From NCBI RefSeq assembly GCF_016406145.1, contig NZ_CP066306.1, positions 2,790,001 to 2,854,000 of the forward strand: a DNA stretch of 64,000 bases, read 5' to 3'. This DNA is from Pseudomonas putida (GTDB lineage Bacteria > Pseudomonadota > Gammaproteobacteria > Pseudomonadales > Pseudomonadaceae). Numbering within the stretch: position 1 is the first letter of the stretch; every line of letters begins with the position of its first letter. Positions 27,594 to 35,900 of this stretch are shown here, piece by piece. Under the pieces are notes generated by a model. That model was not told the DNA's origin. It worked only from the letters and a program-made list of their open reading frames with translations, and searched no databases. The translations under genes were made by a program, and so were the position numbers.

Positions 27594-27746
27594 AATTACA
27601 ACACTTTCAGGTTCTATGATCCTAATGTTGGCCGATTTTTGACGCAGGATCCTATAGGTTTGGCAGGCGGCTTGAATATATATTCGTACGCTGAAAATCC
27701 TATTCAAGAAATCGATCCCCTGGGGTGGTGGCGATGGAATGGCTAA
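27594..27746 (+). pseudogene. Rhs core tail (about 45 codons) joined to the IS630 remnant
   Basis: Reads [20 protein letters not shown], then [16 protein letters not shown] and IDPLGWW, the conserved closing segment of an Rhs cage, before a TAA at 27744-27746. One extra G in CTGGGGTGG (27719-27727) puts the downstream toxin out of frame: without it the frame would read [13 protein letters not shown] and continue into the toxin at 27739. All upstream core is missing. Confidence 0.8.
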
Positions 27747-28092
27747 TCATCATTTAATCCCCGAAGAAATCATGAAAAAGCCTCGTTACGCGAAAATGTT
27801 TAACAAACTTCGATCAATGGATTTTAATGATGATGGTGCTTCCAATGGTGTATTTTTACCGGGTAGTAAGAAGTTAACGCAAAATATAGATTTGCCTGGG
27901 CATTGGTCAGATCATGCTAAATATACTAAGATCGTGGAGACTAAGGTTTCTGCTTTGAATGACGCCTTTAGGGCTGGTAAGATTTCTGATGCGCAATTGG
28001 TCTTAGGTATAGGTAAAATTCAAAGTTTCGCGAGAGAAAACCTTACAAATAATACATTTGTAGTGGATACGATCACTGAGAGGCTTTTGTGA
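27739..28092 (+). CDS. AHH-type nuclease toxin tip, detached from its Rhs core
   Basis: A 117-codon open frame with [14 protein letters not shown] at its start, then [24 protein letters not shown] and a helical C-terminus. The pattern (N/A-HH-LIP ... a GxFLP strand ... His in an H-x-K-Y segment) is that of the AHH nuclease family. It is out of frame with the Rhs tail by one base. The ATG at 27739 is internal to the toxin domain and has no good ribosome site, so expression is doubtful. The stop overlaps the immunity start (GTGA). Confidence 0.72.
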   Translation: MANHHLIPEEIMKKPRYAKMFNKLRSMDFNDDGASNGVFLPGSKKLTQNIDLPGHWSDHAKYTKIVETKVSALNDAFRAGKISDAQLVLGIGKIQSFARENLTNNTFVVDTITERLL

Positions 28093-28724
28093 GTAGTTCC
28101 AATTATTACGTTTTGCGCTATAATCCGAAAGATAGTGGCTGTCCAGTCGTGCTGTCGGGCTTCTTTAATTGTACTGAATTTGAATGGGATCCACTTGAAC
28201 CAAACCCTATGGGGTTGAGTGTAGAAAAGAAATATGTTTTAAAGCTGTCCGGATTGGAAATGGAGTTATCTGAGTTAGAGTTTGATTACTATAGCATAGG
28301 TGATACCTATGTTTCTAAAAGGTTTTTAGAGGCTTGCGATAAGGTCGGGGGAAAGTACAAGGCTATTCCTTTGGAAATAACCTATAAGGAACAGTCTAGA
28401 AAAGGAGATTTTTTTATTTTCCTTCCTGGTGAAAGTTTGGCGGCTCTGGATAAGGCTGAGTCGTTGTTCGAGGCATCCAAGGACCTGGAAACCGGCCTCG
28501 AAATTGAAAGTCATATATATCCTGGGGCTGTGAATATTGATGCTATAAGTAAGTTTGTAGTTTCCCCGGAGCTGCAGTCGGAAATTTTCAGATGCCAGGA
28601 AACCTTAGAACTATTTTGTAGTGAGAGCTTTAAGTCAGCGGCAACTGGCTTGAAGGGTGTTTCGTTTGAAATAGTTGATGATACTTACTCGTATGATGCA
28701 TGGACTGAGTTGAGAGATATTTGA
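28089..28724 (+). CDS. Immunity-type protein (Imm11/Imm43-like) for the detached AHH toxin
   Basis: A 211-residue protein starting with GTG at 28089, overlapping the toxin stop by 4 bases (GTGA), which indicates translational coupling. NYYVLRYNPKDSGCPVVLSGF, a central LEITYKEQSRKGDFFIFLPGES strand pair and the closing FEIVDDTYSYDAWTELRD recall the Imm11/Imm43 (DUF1629-like) group, also seen at 25405 and 34424. Intact and AT-rich. Acts presumably in the cytoplasm by binding the nuclease; the family call is moderate. Confidence 0.65.
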   Translation: MSSSNYYVLRYNPKDSGCPVVLSGFFNCTEFEWDPLEPNPMGLSVEKKYVLKLSGLEMELSELEFDYYSIGDTYVSKRFLEACDKVGGKYKAIPLEITYKEQSRKGDFFIFLPGESLAALDKAESLFEASKDLETGLEIESHIYPGAVNIDAISKFVVSPELQSEIFRCQETLELFCSESFKSAATGLKGVSFEIVDDTYSYDAWTELRDI

Positions 28725-29014
28725 AGGTTTTGAGTGTGTTTTGCAAGGAGTAAGGTATTTTCTATTGTTGTTCGTTACGCCAGATCCTTAAAAATATGCA
28801 GCTGCGTTGGTGCGGCCTAGCCAGTGGCAGGGCCAGCGTTGTTTTTTTCTGGCGCTTAATGCTGAAAATTAGCACAACGAGGATAGATTTTGTGGTGCAG
28901 GGTCTTAGGCGCTATGGCGCGTTTATTCGGATGTCACGAATTCAGAATTTCATGAGCTGATAGCTCTAAATAAATTAATGTATCCTGGGGTGCGTAAATA
29001 AAGGGTTGTGTGGC

Positions 29015-29362
29015 ATGAAAGACAAACAGTTTGTAGGGGCAGTGTTTGGCGAGCTTTTTTACAAAAACTTTGAACAATACAAAGAGGCGCTCCTAAAGCC
29101 AGTCAACAAGGATGATGATGCATATGCGCGTGCACGAAATGCTTTGTCACTACTTGACAGCACTCAAAAGCAAGATGTTATTGGTTTTCTCAAGCTGGTC
29201 ATTGCAGATAGCGCCTCCGTCATTCTCGGAACCTTAGATGGGGTTCATTATCTAGATAATCTGGTAGAGGACTTTGTATTGATTTGCGATAGTGAAGAGA
29301 TTCAAGGTGATTTGCAAGATATTTTCATTGACAAAGCACAAGAGGAAAATGTTTATGGCTGA
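29015..29362 (+). CDS. Orphan small protein, probable immunity gene
   Basis: A 115-residue acidic, mostly helical soluble protein (VFGELFYKNFEQYKEAL, then LLDSTQKQDVIGFLKLVIADSASVILGTLDGVHY, then EDFVLICDSEEIQGDLQDIFIDK). The ATG at 29015 follows AAGGG; the frame is open to a TTG at 29006. No toxin is adjacent, but it lies inside the immunity array and ends shortly before a terminator, so an orphan immunity role is likely. I do not recognise the family. The 290 bases upstream (28725-29014) contain no gene. Confidence 0.6.
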   Translation: MKDKQFVGAVFGELFYKNFEQYKEALLKPVNKDDDAYARARNALSLLDSTQKQDVIGFLKLVIADSASVILGTLDGVHYLDNLVEDFVLICDSEEIQGDLQDIFIDKAQEENVYG

Positions 29363-29472
29363 TCGGCCGTGATCTGTGCCTCCGGTATGGCTGGCTTAGG
29401 TGTCGAAAAGTTCTTGATTAAATGGTCTGGTGTTGCGATATGATCTTTAATAAATGGGGTTATTGAAATTAG

Positions 29473-29499
29473 AAGGGGCTCTAATGGTCCCTTTTTTGT
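29473..29499 (+). terminator. Intrinsic terminator after the orphan gene at 29015
   Basis: AAGGGGCTC-TAAT-GGTCCCTT (with wobble pairs) followed by a run of T. It lies 110 bases past the gene stop. Confidence 0.6.
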
Positions 29500-29552
29500 T
29501 TATTTTGTTAGGGCTCAGGTGTAATAGCCAGTCACTGGAATCTCATTTTGAG

Positions 29553-30326
29553 ACGTGCCGCTGCAACGCATCGAAAACGCCCTCGGCCACTTCCTGCACT
29601 TCACCCGTACCGCCGAAGGCACGCTGACCGACATCAGCGCCACCGGCGGCACCCGCGTGCACCTGCATTACGACCATCCGCTGGGCCGGCTGACCGACAT
29701 CAAACGGGTGGTGAACAACGAAGCGGTCGAAACCCTGGCTCAATACCGCTACGACGAACACGGCCAGCTCAGCACGGTGATCAACCGCAACGGCGACACC
29801 GTGCGCAGCTTCAGCTACGCCGACGGCGTAATGGCTAGCCACAGCAATGCCCTGGGCCTGACCTGCCATTACCGTTGGGAAACCCTCGACGGCCAGCACC
29901 GCGTGGTCGAGCACTGGACCAGCGACGGCGAACATTTCCATTTCCGCTATGACTTCGCCCGGCGCATCAGCTGGGCCACGGACGTACTCGTCCGCGAGCT
30001 GGAGGTGCAGTACAACTGCCGACCACCGCGTGTTCGCCAGCCGCGACTACGGCGGCGAGCGTTACGCCATCGCGCTGGACGACTACGGCAACATGGTCGG
30101 CCTGACCCTGCCGGACGGCAACCAGTTGCACTTCAAGGACGAGGCTCATATACAGCACTATGAGACGAAAACTGGAGTGATTGGTGAGGATATCTCGTCG
30201 ACTAATCGCGGTAATAAAATCAATTCTTATGATCATGCTAATGCAACAAGAAGTGCCGCTCGACAGGCAAACTTTGAAAGTAATTTCGATAGAAAGACTG
30301 CTGGTTTGAAAGGGGGTTGTGGATGA
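29553..30326 (+). pseudogene. Rhs core fragment fused to the last part of a toxin (Imm26-type cassette)
   Basis: Rhs core similarity from 29553 to about 30138. The frame changes at about 30017, where an extra T (ACAACTGCC for ACAACGCC) is inserted. At 30138 (CACTTCAAG) the core breaks off and an AT-rich tail follows in frame: DEAHIQHYETKTGVIGEDIS ... RSAARQANFESNFDRKTAGLKGG, ending at a TGA at 30324-30326. Most of the core C-terminus and the front of the toxin have been deleted. The tail family is unknown to me. Confidence 0.75.
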
Positions 30327-30784
30327 GTGCTATTCAGTTTTTTGGTTGGAATAAAAAAGCAAAAACTGCATTGCGAAGTATAAAGGTTGGAGATATTTTC
30401 TGCTTTGTAATAAATGGCAGAGGCTATGGTGTAGGGCGAATTATGACCCGTAATAGCCTTGGTCATGTTGCGGAGATATTTGATGTCGTAACCCAAGAAC
30501 CGAACATAAATGAAATTCCTGAAAAAAGGTTTGCTAGGCCTGTTATTTTAGATTCGTACTCACTTTTTGATCGTAAAACGGAAGGAGACTGGCGAATTAT
30601 TGCTCACGACCTGAAGTATCAACCTTCGGTTGAGGAACCAGTCCGATTTGTTTATGGAGTGGCTGACAATGTAAAACTGGTTGATATATTTGACAACGAA
30701 GTGCCCTTCAGCGGTGCTAAGGCTAGCTTTCCTCTCTACGCGCCTATGGGTGATGAAGATATTAAAGAGTTTATGGGTGTTTAA
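30323..30784 (+). CDS. Imm26-like immunity protein
   Basis: A 153-residue protein whose ATG overlaps the toxin-remnant stop (ATGA). The opening SIKVGDIFCFVINGRGYGVGRIM strand pair, the HVAEIFDVV stretch and the LDSYSLFDRKTEGDWRII segment resemble the Imm26 family of polymorphic toxin immunity proteins. GGGGG lies 8 bases upstream. Intact although its toxin is reduced to about 60 residues. Confidence 0.75.
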   Translation: MSAIQFFGWNKKAKTALRSIKVGDIFCFVINGRGYGVGRIMTRNSLGHVAEIFDVVTQEPNINEIPEKRFARPVILDSYSLFDRKTEGDWRIIAHDLKYQPSVEEPVRFVYGVADNVKLVDIFDNEVPFSGAKASFPLYAPMGDEDIKEFMGV

Positions 30785-30927
30785 CTAGGTGTCGGTACTT
30801 GGGTTTTTTGTTTCTTGTAGGGTTATTGTAAGTGAGCCGTTCGGTGGTTAGCAGGGTGAAAGTATGCTATCTGTATATAGGCCTAGCCTGAAGAATTCTG
30901 GCATGAATCAATTTTGTTCTGCATTAG

Positions 30928-31719
30928 GTGTGGCGTTGTCAGGCCGCTATTGAATTCTACTCTGGAGTTCAGTTTACCGAAGGGGGAGGGTTGAATTATG
31001 CAGAAAGCAATGCTCTTTATCCTAAGAGGCCTAATGTCAATCCAATACTCGAAATATCATATACTAGCGACTACGACTTGGATTTTGAAGCTGCTAATCA
31101 TAAGGCTGGCCTTAATCAAAAAACAACTCCTATCGGCCATGGATGGCATCATGTGGATGATTACGGCCCGGTCACTAGTAAAGGTACTATGCAGTTGGTT
31201 GAACAGCCAGCTCACAGCGGTATTCCTCATATAGGTGGAGTGAGTCAATATAAGGCTGCAACTGGAAAAACATATGTTCACCCAGCAAGTAAAAAGGAGT
31301 GGAAAATCTTCATGTTGATTCCATTGAGTGATACTGAAAAAGCAATATCGTGCGCGGATCTTGACTTTTTGGAAGAGGTATTGGGCGGCAGGCTGCCGCC
31401 GGAGTTTCGTCGGTTGTACTTGTCATCGAATGGCGGTTATATTGGCGATGCGCAAGGTGGGAATGATTTGTTGCTTACTGGATTTGTCCCTATTAAGTAT
31501 GGTCGCATTCCAATGGACATAGCGTATAGAGAGTTGGTCGAGGATTTTCCGCAAATGAAAGGGCGAGTGCCGTTTGCGTTTGATGAGGGTGGTAACTATT
31601 TTTTGCTTACTCTGTCAGGAGAAGAGCAAGGTGAAGTCGGGTTGTGGATTATGGATACTGAGGAGTATCATGTGGTTGCAGATGCTTTTCCTGAGTTTTT
31701 AAGTCGTCTCAATCAATGA
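30928..31719 (+). CDS. HNH-type toxin tip fused in frame to a SUKH immunity domain
   Basis: One 263-codon frame (GTG at 30928). Residues 10-115 are an HNH/Endo VII-superfamily tip: EFYSGVQFTEGGGLNY, then DFEAANHKAGLNQKTTPIGHGWHH, then GTMQLVEQPAHSGIPHIGGVSQYK, with the HH-x(n)-H pattern of WHH/GHH nucleases. From residue 129 (MLIPLSDTEKAIS) it is a SUKH domain (LPPEFRRLYLSSNGG ... FAFDEGGNYFLLTLSG). In other cassettes these are separate genes. The in-between PASKKEWKIF encodes an AAGGAG site 12 bases before the SUKH ATG (31312), so immunity can probably still be made separately. No Rhs core precedes it. Confidence 0.75.
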   Translation: MWRCQAAIEFYSGVQFTEGGGLNYAESNALYPKRPNVNPILEISYTSDYDLDFEAANHKAGLNQKTTPIGHGWHHVDDYGPVTSKGTMQLVEQPAHSGIPHIGGVSQYKAATGKTYVHPASKKEWKIFMLIPLSDTEKAISCADLDFLEEVLGGRLPPEFRRLYLSSNGGYIGDAQGGNDLLLTGFVPIKYGRIPMDIAYRELVEDFPQMKGRVPFAFDEGGNYFLLTLSGEEQGEVGLWIMDTEEYHVVADAFPEFLSRLNQ

Positions 31720-31804
31720 GCTTTGAATCTTTAGGTTTTGCGTGGTTGCTGTCGCATATAGAAATCTCATGCGCTCCAATTCTCGTGTTCGCTTGCTGTT
31801 TTAG

Positions 31805-32801
31805 GTGATGTTGAACTTGGACGGCCAGGTGATCAGCGACATGGAGCGCGACGACTTGCACCGTGAGGTGTATCGCACGCAGGGCAAGCTCACCAGTTGC
31901 TTTGGCTACGATGCGATGGGGCGCAAGCCCTGGCAGTTTGCGTCCACGCTGCTGGCCGAAAAGCTGTCACAGGTGCACAACACCGGTATCAACACCTCGT
32001 TGCTGGTGGAGCATGCGTACAACCCGATTCACCGTCGCTAACAGTACGGCCCGGCGGGCGAATTGGTGCGCACACTGGACAAGCTGCGTGGCAAGATCAA
32101 GTACGAATACGAAACCAACGGCCAGTTGCATAGCCGCGATACCGGGGCCCTCGTAGGTAGCGAAGCGTTCCGCTACGACCCGGCGGCCAACCGGCTGGAC
32201 TTCAATGCGCGGCAACTGGAGAAGGTCAGAGATAACCGCATCAAGCGCTGGCGGGATCAGGAGTACCGCAACCGCTGAAATCGGCGGCACCTCGGAACAT
32301 AAGCATTTCCTCTGGGAAGGACTGAAGATGCTACGCGAGGAGACGCCGGGGCAGAGCATCTGTATCTCTACGAGCCGGGTAGCTATGCGCCGTTGGCGCG
32401 GTGGATCAAGCGGAGGGGGAAGAGCAGGAGGTCTACTACTTCCATACCGATCAGATTGGCACGCCCCTAAAAATGAGCAATAGCGAGGGCGAGATTGTCT
32501 GGCAGGCGACGTATCGTTTCCTGGTATACAGCCTCCAGGGTTCATTGCCGGTGCAGACTCAAACAGGGCTCGCGGCCACTTATTGGGCTGTCAGCTAGGC
32601 GGCTCAGGAGAAGATTTCAGAAACATAATTACTAATCAGCAGCGACCGGCTAATACACCTGTTATGAGTGCAGTTGAGGGGCGGATTGGTAAGGCTTTGG
32701 AGCAGGGGCGGGTTGTAGATGTTAATATAGCACCGATTTACCCCGGTCCCTCTAGGATTCCAGCCGGTATCACTATCAAGGTGGAGGGGGCGGGGGGGTA
32801 G
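31805..32801 (+). pseudogene. Rhs core fragment with NS_2-type nuclease tip
   Basis: Core similarity from 31808 with a TAA at 32039-32041 (TAC in the intact copy), a deletion of about 300 bases at 32271 (GAGTACCGC joined to AACCGCTGAAATCGG), and a lost T near 32359. The core ends at about 32519. From 32520 an open frame reads PGIQPPGFIAGADSNRARGH, then LLGCQLGGSGEDFRNIITNQ, then NTPVMSAVEGRIGKAL and RIPAGITIKVEG, to a TAG at 32799-32801. This is the pattern of DNA/RNA non-specific endonucleases (NS_2 family). The junction lacks the DPxGL cleavage motif. Immunity follows 35 bases later. Confidence 0.82.
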
Positions 32802-32836
32802 CATGTTACAGTACTTAAACCTCCTGGGATGTGATT

Positions 32837-33364
32837 ATGTCAATAAATAACCTTCTTGTAGTATTGACGCCTCCTGCCACACCTAATGAAGCGGGTGCAG
32901 GGAAACAGTGGCCAATGATTGATGGGATGTTTTTCCCTTCGGACTATGTTGAGTTCATAAATGTATATGGGTCAGGGAGGATAGCGGATTTCTTGATTGT
33001 ATTTAACCCTTTTAGTCAAAATGAAGACATCAATTTTTTTGATCAGTTTAGGTTGGTTTTAGGTAGTTTTAATGATCTGGTAGCGTCTGATAGTGAGTAT
33101 TTTAAATATCCTCTTTATCCTGTAGAGAACGGGCTGATTCCGGTAGGTGTTACGGATAATGGAGATTGCATTTTTTGGGTTGTGACCTCGAAGCAAAATA
33201 GCGACGAGTGGCATGTGGCGATTATTGCCTCTAGGTCGCCAGAAATTGAATATTTTAAAGATAATTTGACTGCCGTGCTTGAGGGATTGCTCATAGGTCG
33301 ATTAAGTTCGAGCTCACTACCCAGTGGTTTTGCTTCTGCCGGCATTCGTTTCGATATCATTTAG
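32837..33364 (+). CDS. SUKH (SMI1/KNR4-like) immunity protein for the NS_2 nuclease tip
   Basis: A 175-residue protein. FFPSDYVEFINVYGSGRIADFLIVFNPFS, then PVENGLIPVGVTDNGDCIFWVV, then WHVAIIASRSPEIEYF form the SUKH fold pattern (N-terminal helix pair, the G-x-G turn, and the ND-G-D strand). The ATG at 32837 is used; a GTG at 32831 is in frame. It is the third SUKH domain in the array (others at 18721 and inside 30928), each beside a different nuclease, which fits the broad use of this fold in immunity. Confidence 0.82.
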   Translation: MSINNLLVVLTPPATPNEAGAGKQWPMIDGMFFPSDYVEFINVYGSGRIADFLIVFNPFSQNEDINFFDQFRLVLGSFNDLVASDSEYFKYPLYPVENGLIPVGVTDNGDCIFWVVTSKQNSDEWHVAIIASRSPEIEYFKDNLTAVLEGLLIGRLSSSSLPSGFASAGIRFDII

Positions 33365-33454
33365 CCTGTTGGTCATAAGGGGTAATGGTAGAGAGTTGGC
33401 GGGCCATCAGAAAGGAGGCTACGAGTTGATTGCAGTCATAAAAGGAGTGGGCAC

Positions 33455-33737
33455 ATGGTAGACGACAGTAGACTGGATTGTCGCAGCTCCAAAGAAAGCC
33501 GTAACCTGGATAACCTCCCGATTGGCCAATAGTTTTCGTTGCTACGGGGCGTCGCCGAAATGGGTGGACGAGCCAAGCTGGCGATTTCTGGGTAATACGC
33601 CAATGGATTTTGTGCATCAGTTTGAAGTGGAGGGTTGCTCGAGTGGCGATCGTTACGAGGGTTTGATGACGTATGTATTTTTTGGTCAAAAAGACCGTCA
33701 GGATGATGGTTGGGAAATGGTTGTAAAACTGGTCTAG
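33455..33737 (+). pseudogene. Frameshifted small gene, possible immunity remnant
   Basis: An ATG at 33455 follows a strong AAGGAG site and opens MVDDSRLDCRSSKES ... DNLPIGQ, then hits TAG at 33530-33532. A neighbouring frame continues from there as NSFRCYGASPKWVDEPSWRFLGNTPMDFVHQFEVEG ... VYVFFGQKDRQ in pattern to a TAG at 33735-33737. The two parts read as one 93-residue protein broken by a single indel near 33525. The WVDEPxW ... PMxFVHQ wording is reminiscent of small YwqG/DUF1963-type proteins, but this is not firm. Confidence 0.6.
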
Positions 33738-33843
33738 CAATATAAGAATGAGCCGGGAACTATTTTAGTTGATTGAATGTTGAATTGTCGCCTTATTTAT
33801 CTATATGTATTAGATGTCTAGTGAATTCGGGTGTGGTGATTGG

Positions 33844-33958
33844 TTTGAGGTGCGGTTGGAGTGACGCGTAAACGGTAGCACGGGTTTTGCTCATTAAAAT
33901 TGAGGATGAGCCATGGAAGTGGCTGCCAACTTTGTCTCAGCCACTTCTTGCGTTTTCT
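33844..33958 (+). repeat. 116-bp direct repeat, copy B, with internal hairpin
   Basis: Second copy of 23021-23136, including the GAAGTGGCTG / CAGCCACTTC stem (33915-33947) and the TTGCGTTTTC tail. A shorter echo, GCCAACTTTGTCTCA, occurs at 35145-35159. No gene lies between 33738 and 34033. Confidence 0.85.
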
Positions 33959-34032
33959 TGGTTCTGACCTGAGTTTTAAGGTCAAGATTAACCCTATCAT
34001 TAGGTTATCGATATTGAGCGAAGATCCCGGGC

Positions 34033-34362
34033 GGCTACCTTGCCGGGCGCTTCATCGTTGGCCCGGCCATCGAACGTGCGATCGGCGGTTTCACCGGTAA
34101 TCCTGTAAATATGACGACTGGCCGCAAATTGCTGGCCTACGAAACGGGTTCTGTCCTGCCAGGGACGATGCCAATCGAGTGGTCACGCTTCTACGCCAGC
34201 GACCTGGCTATCGACAGCGTGCTGGGCCGAGGCTGGGTGCTGCCTTGGGAGGAAAGCCTACGCCGCAGCGGCGGCTTCGTGTATCACACTGATAAGACCG
34301 TTCTTAACACGATCGGCCCTGGCGAACGCAGTATGAGGATGAGTCTTGGTTCAGACACCTAG
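34033..34362 (+). pseudogene. Rhs N-terminal core fragment
   Basis: Matches 12289-12550 of the intact effector almost base for base: GCTACCTTGCCGGGCGCTTC, the MTTGRKLLA and MPIEWSRFYASDLAIDSVLG stretches. It departs after TATCACACTGA at about 34290. The remaining codons end at a TAG (34360-34362). The frame in the alternative reading (ALDRHVRREI) could be a toxin tail. Near-identity with the active gene suggests recent duplication or gene conversion of this segment. Confidence 0.8.
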
Positions 34363-34423
34363 CGCTTACAAAATACGGACCCTAGGCCGAAAGGCGCTAG
34401 ATCGACATGTTAGGAGGGAAATT

Positions 34424-35008
34424 ATGAATTATTTTACAATGTTGCATGAAGTAGTTGAAGGGGGGTATACGGATGGCGAGGTTTCATTCTCTCCGGAGCT
34501 CAATGACTACTATCAAGTAGGGAAATGCATTTCGTTAAAAGGGCTATCAATTACTGTAGTGCTGGATAAAAAAATTCGCAGTCTGAAATCTGATTTTTTC
34601 TTAACTGCATGCGGTGCATTTTTTGGCTCGAGGGAATTAAGAGTTGTATTTGAAGGGTTAGGTTCTAGCGCTGAACTTGTAAAGGCTGAGGTGAAATATT
34701 TTGACGGCAGGCCTGTAGAAAAAGATTACTTTTTAATACACTTGAATCAGAAGATAAAATGCTTCGACTATGAGCGTTCAGATTACTCTGGTAAAGCTAT
34801 GATTTTAAAAAAATTGAAGTCGAGTGAGTTGGATGCTGAGTACATGGCCCGAGGTGTAACAAAGCTGTGTGTTGATGAATCAAAAGCAGATGGTTCTCAT
34901 TTCTTATTTTTGGGTGACGTCATTTGGATTGATCCGATCGTGTCGGAGGTTTTTGTCAGTAAGGTCGAAAGCAAGAAGCTCGCGATAAGGTTTGTTGCTC
35001 TCGGTTGA
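34424..35008 (+). CDS. Immunity-type protein (Imm11/Imm43-like), toxin lost
   Basis: A 194-residue protein with an excellent AGGAGGG site 7 bases before its ATG. FTMLHEVVEGGYTDGEVSF, a central DYFLIHLNQKIKCFDYERSDY and the closing LGDVIWIDPIVSEVFVSKVE segment follow the same order as the genes at 25405 and 28089 (a hydrophobic strand, then a C-x-D-x-x-x-S turn, then a C-terminal VS-x-x-VE segment). No toxin frame remains before it, only about 60 bases after an Rhs N-terminal fragment. Orphan immunity gene; the family call is moderate. Confidence 0.62.
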   Translation: MNYFTMLHEVVEGGYTDGEVSFSPELNDYYQVGKCISLKGLSITVVLDKKIRSLKSDFFLTACGAFFGSRELRVVFEGLGSSAELVKAEVKYFDGRPVEKDYFLIHLNQKIKCFDYERSDYSGKAMILKKLKSSELDAEYMARGVTKLCVDESKADGSHFLFLGDVIWIDPIVSEVFVSKVESKKLAIRFVALG

Positions 35009-35261
35009 GCAATTGGCTTGGCGGGTGTTTTTATGCGTTGATATGCTAAGTATGGGGGATGGAGTTCGATCAAGTTTATTTATCAGGGGCGCTCAGGGTC
35101 GCCAACCACAAAATGATCTTTAAAATAGCTGGTTTGGACGTCGATGCCAACTTTGTCTCATTACGCTTCCAGCTTTATGTGCTGCTAGAGTTGTATTGCT
35201 GGCCGTGATGTTGCATGAGGTTAATTAGTTTTTTGCATGTTTTTGACAGGGCTGCCCTGTC

Positions 35262-35479
35262 GCTGGCGGCGGCGCCAGCCGCTACGTGGTCGAAGCGGTA
35301 GCCCGGTAAACCTGACCACCGGCCGCAAACTCATCCCCGACGAAATCGACTTCAGCCTGCCCGGCCTGATGCCCATCGAGGGGGCGCGCTTCTACGCAAG
35401 CGACCTGACGGTCGACAGCGTGCTCGGCCGCGGCTGGGTACTGCCGTGGGAACAAAGCCTGCGCCGCAAGGGCAGATAG
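35262..35479 (+). pseudogene. Second Rhs N-terminal core fragment, end of the array
   Basis: NLTTGRKLIPDEIDFSLPGL, MPIEGARFYASDLTVDSVLG and RGWVLPWEQSLRRKG correspond to about 12355-12525 of the intact effector but differ more than the copy at 34033, so it derives from another Rhs allele. It runs into foreign sequence at about 35471 and stops at 35477-35479. The bases from 35009 to 35261 show no gene. Confidence 0.75.
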
Positions 35480-35673
35480 CCGTATTCATTTATCCCCTGA
35501 TCAGCATCACGTACTTCATCATTCGCTACCGTTTTCTGAAAAGCGTGCCGCCTGAGCGGCTGGTACATGTAGTGCCTTGGAGCCATATTTATGAAGGGCG
35601 CAGGATTTCTGGGTTCATTCTGATCGCTTCTGTACTAGCGTGTGGGTACGCGCTGTATAATCACGTTTGGTAG
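35472..35673 (+). pseudogene. 3' remnant of a membrane-protein gene joined to the Rhs fragment
   Basis: In a frame other than that of the Rhs fragment: IAVFIYPLISITYFIIRYRF, then VPPERLVHVVPWSHIYEGRRI, then SGFILIASVLACGYALYNHVW, ending at TAG 35671-35673. Two hydrophobic segments flank a basic loop. The N-terminus is missing: the preceding codons are out-of-frame Rhs sequence. It may be the tail of a membrane immunity protein, or of an unrelated host gene cut when the array formed. Family unknown. Confidence 0.5.
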
Positions 35674-35900
35674 ATAAGTTCCCCCACGTGAGATCACGTT
35701 GGATTGTACTCCTTTGGTGCCATAATCGGGCCATTTGAGAGCCCATGATCACCGCATCGCCTTATCGAACTGGCCCATCACTTGGCTTTGTATGAAAACT
35801 CCTGAAGGCGCTGACAAGCCGGCTCCAACGGTGGCAGCGATACACAATTTTTCGTACGGAGCCTAGTTGTCCTCGATGGGCGAGCCCGCCGCTTGCTGAC

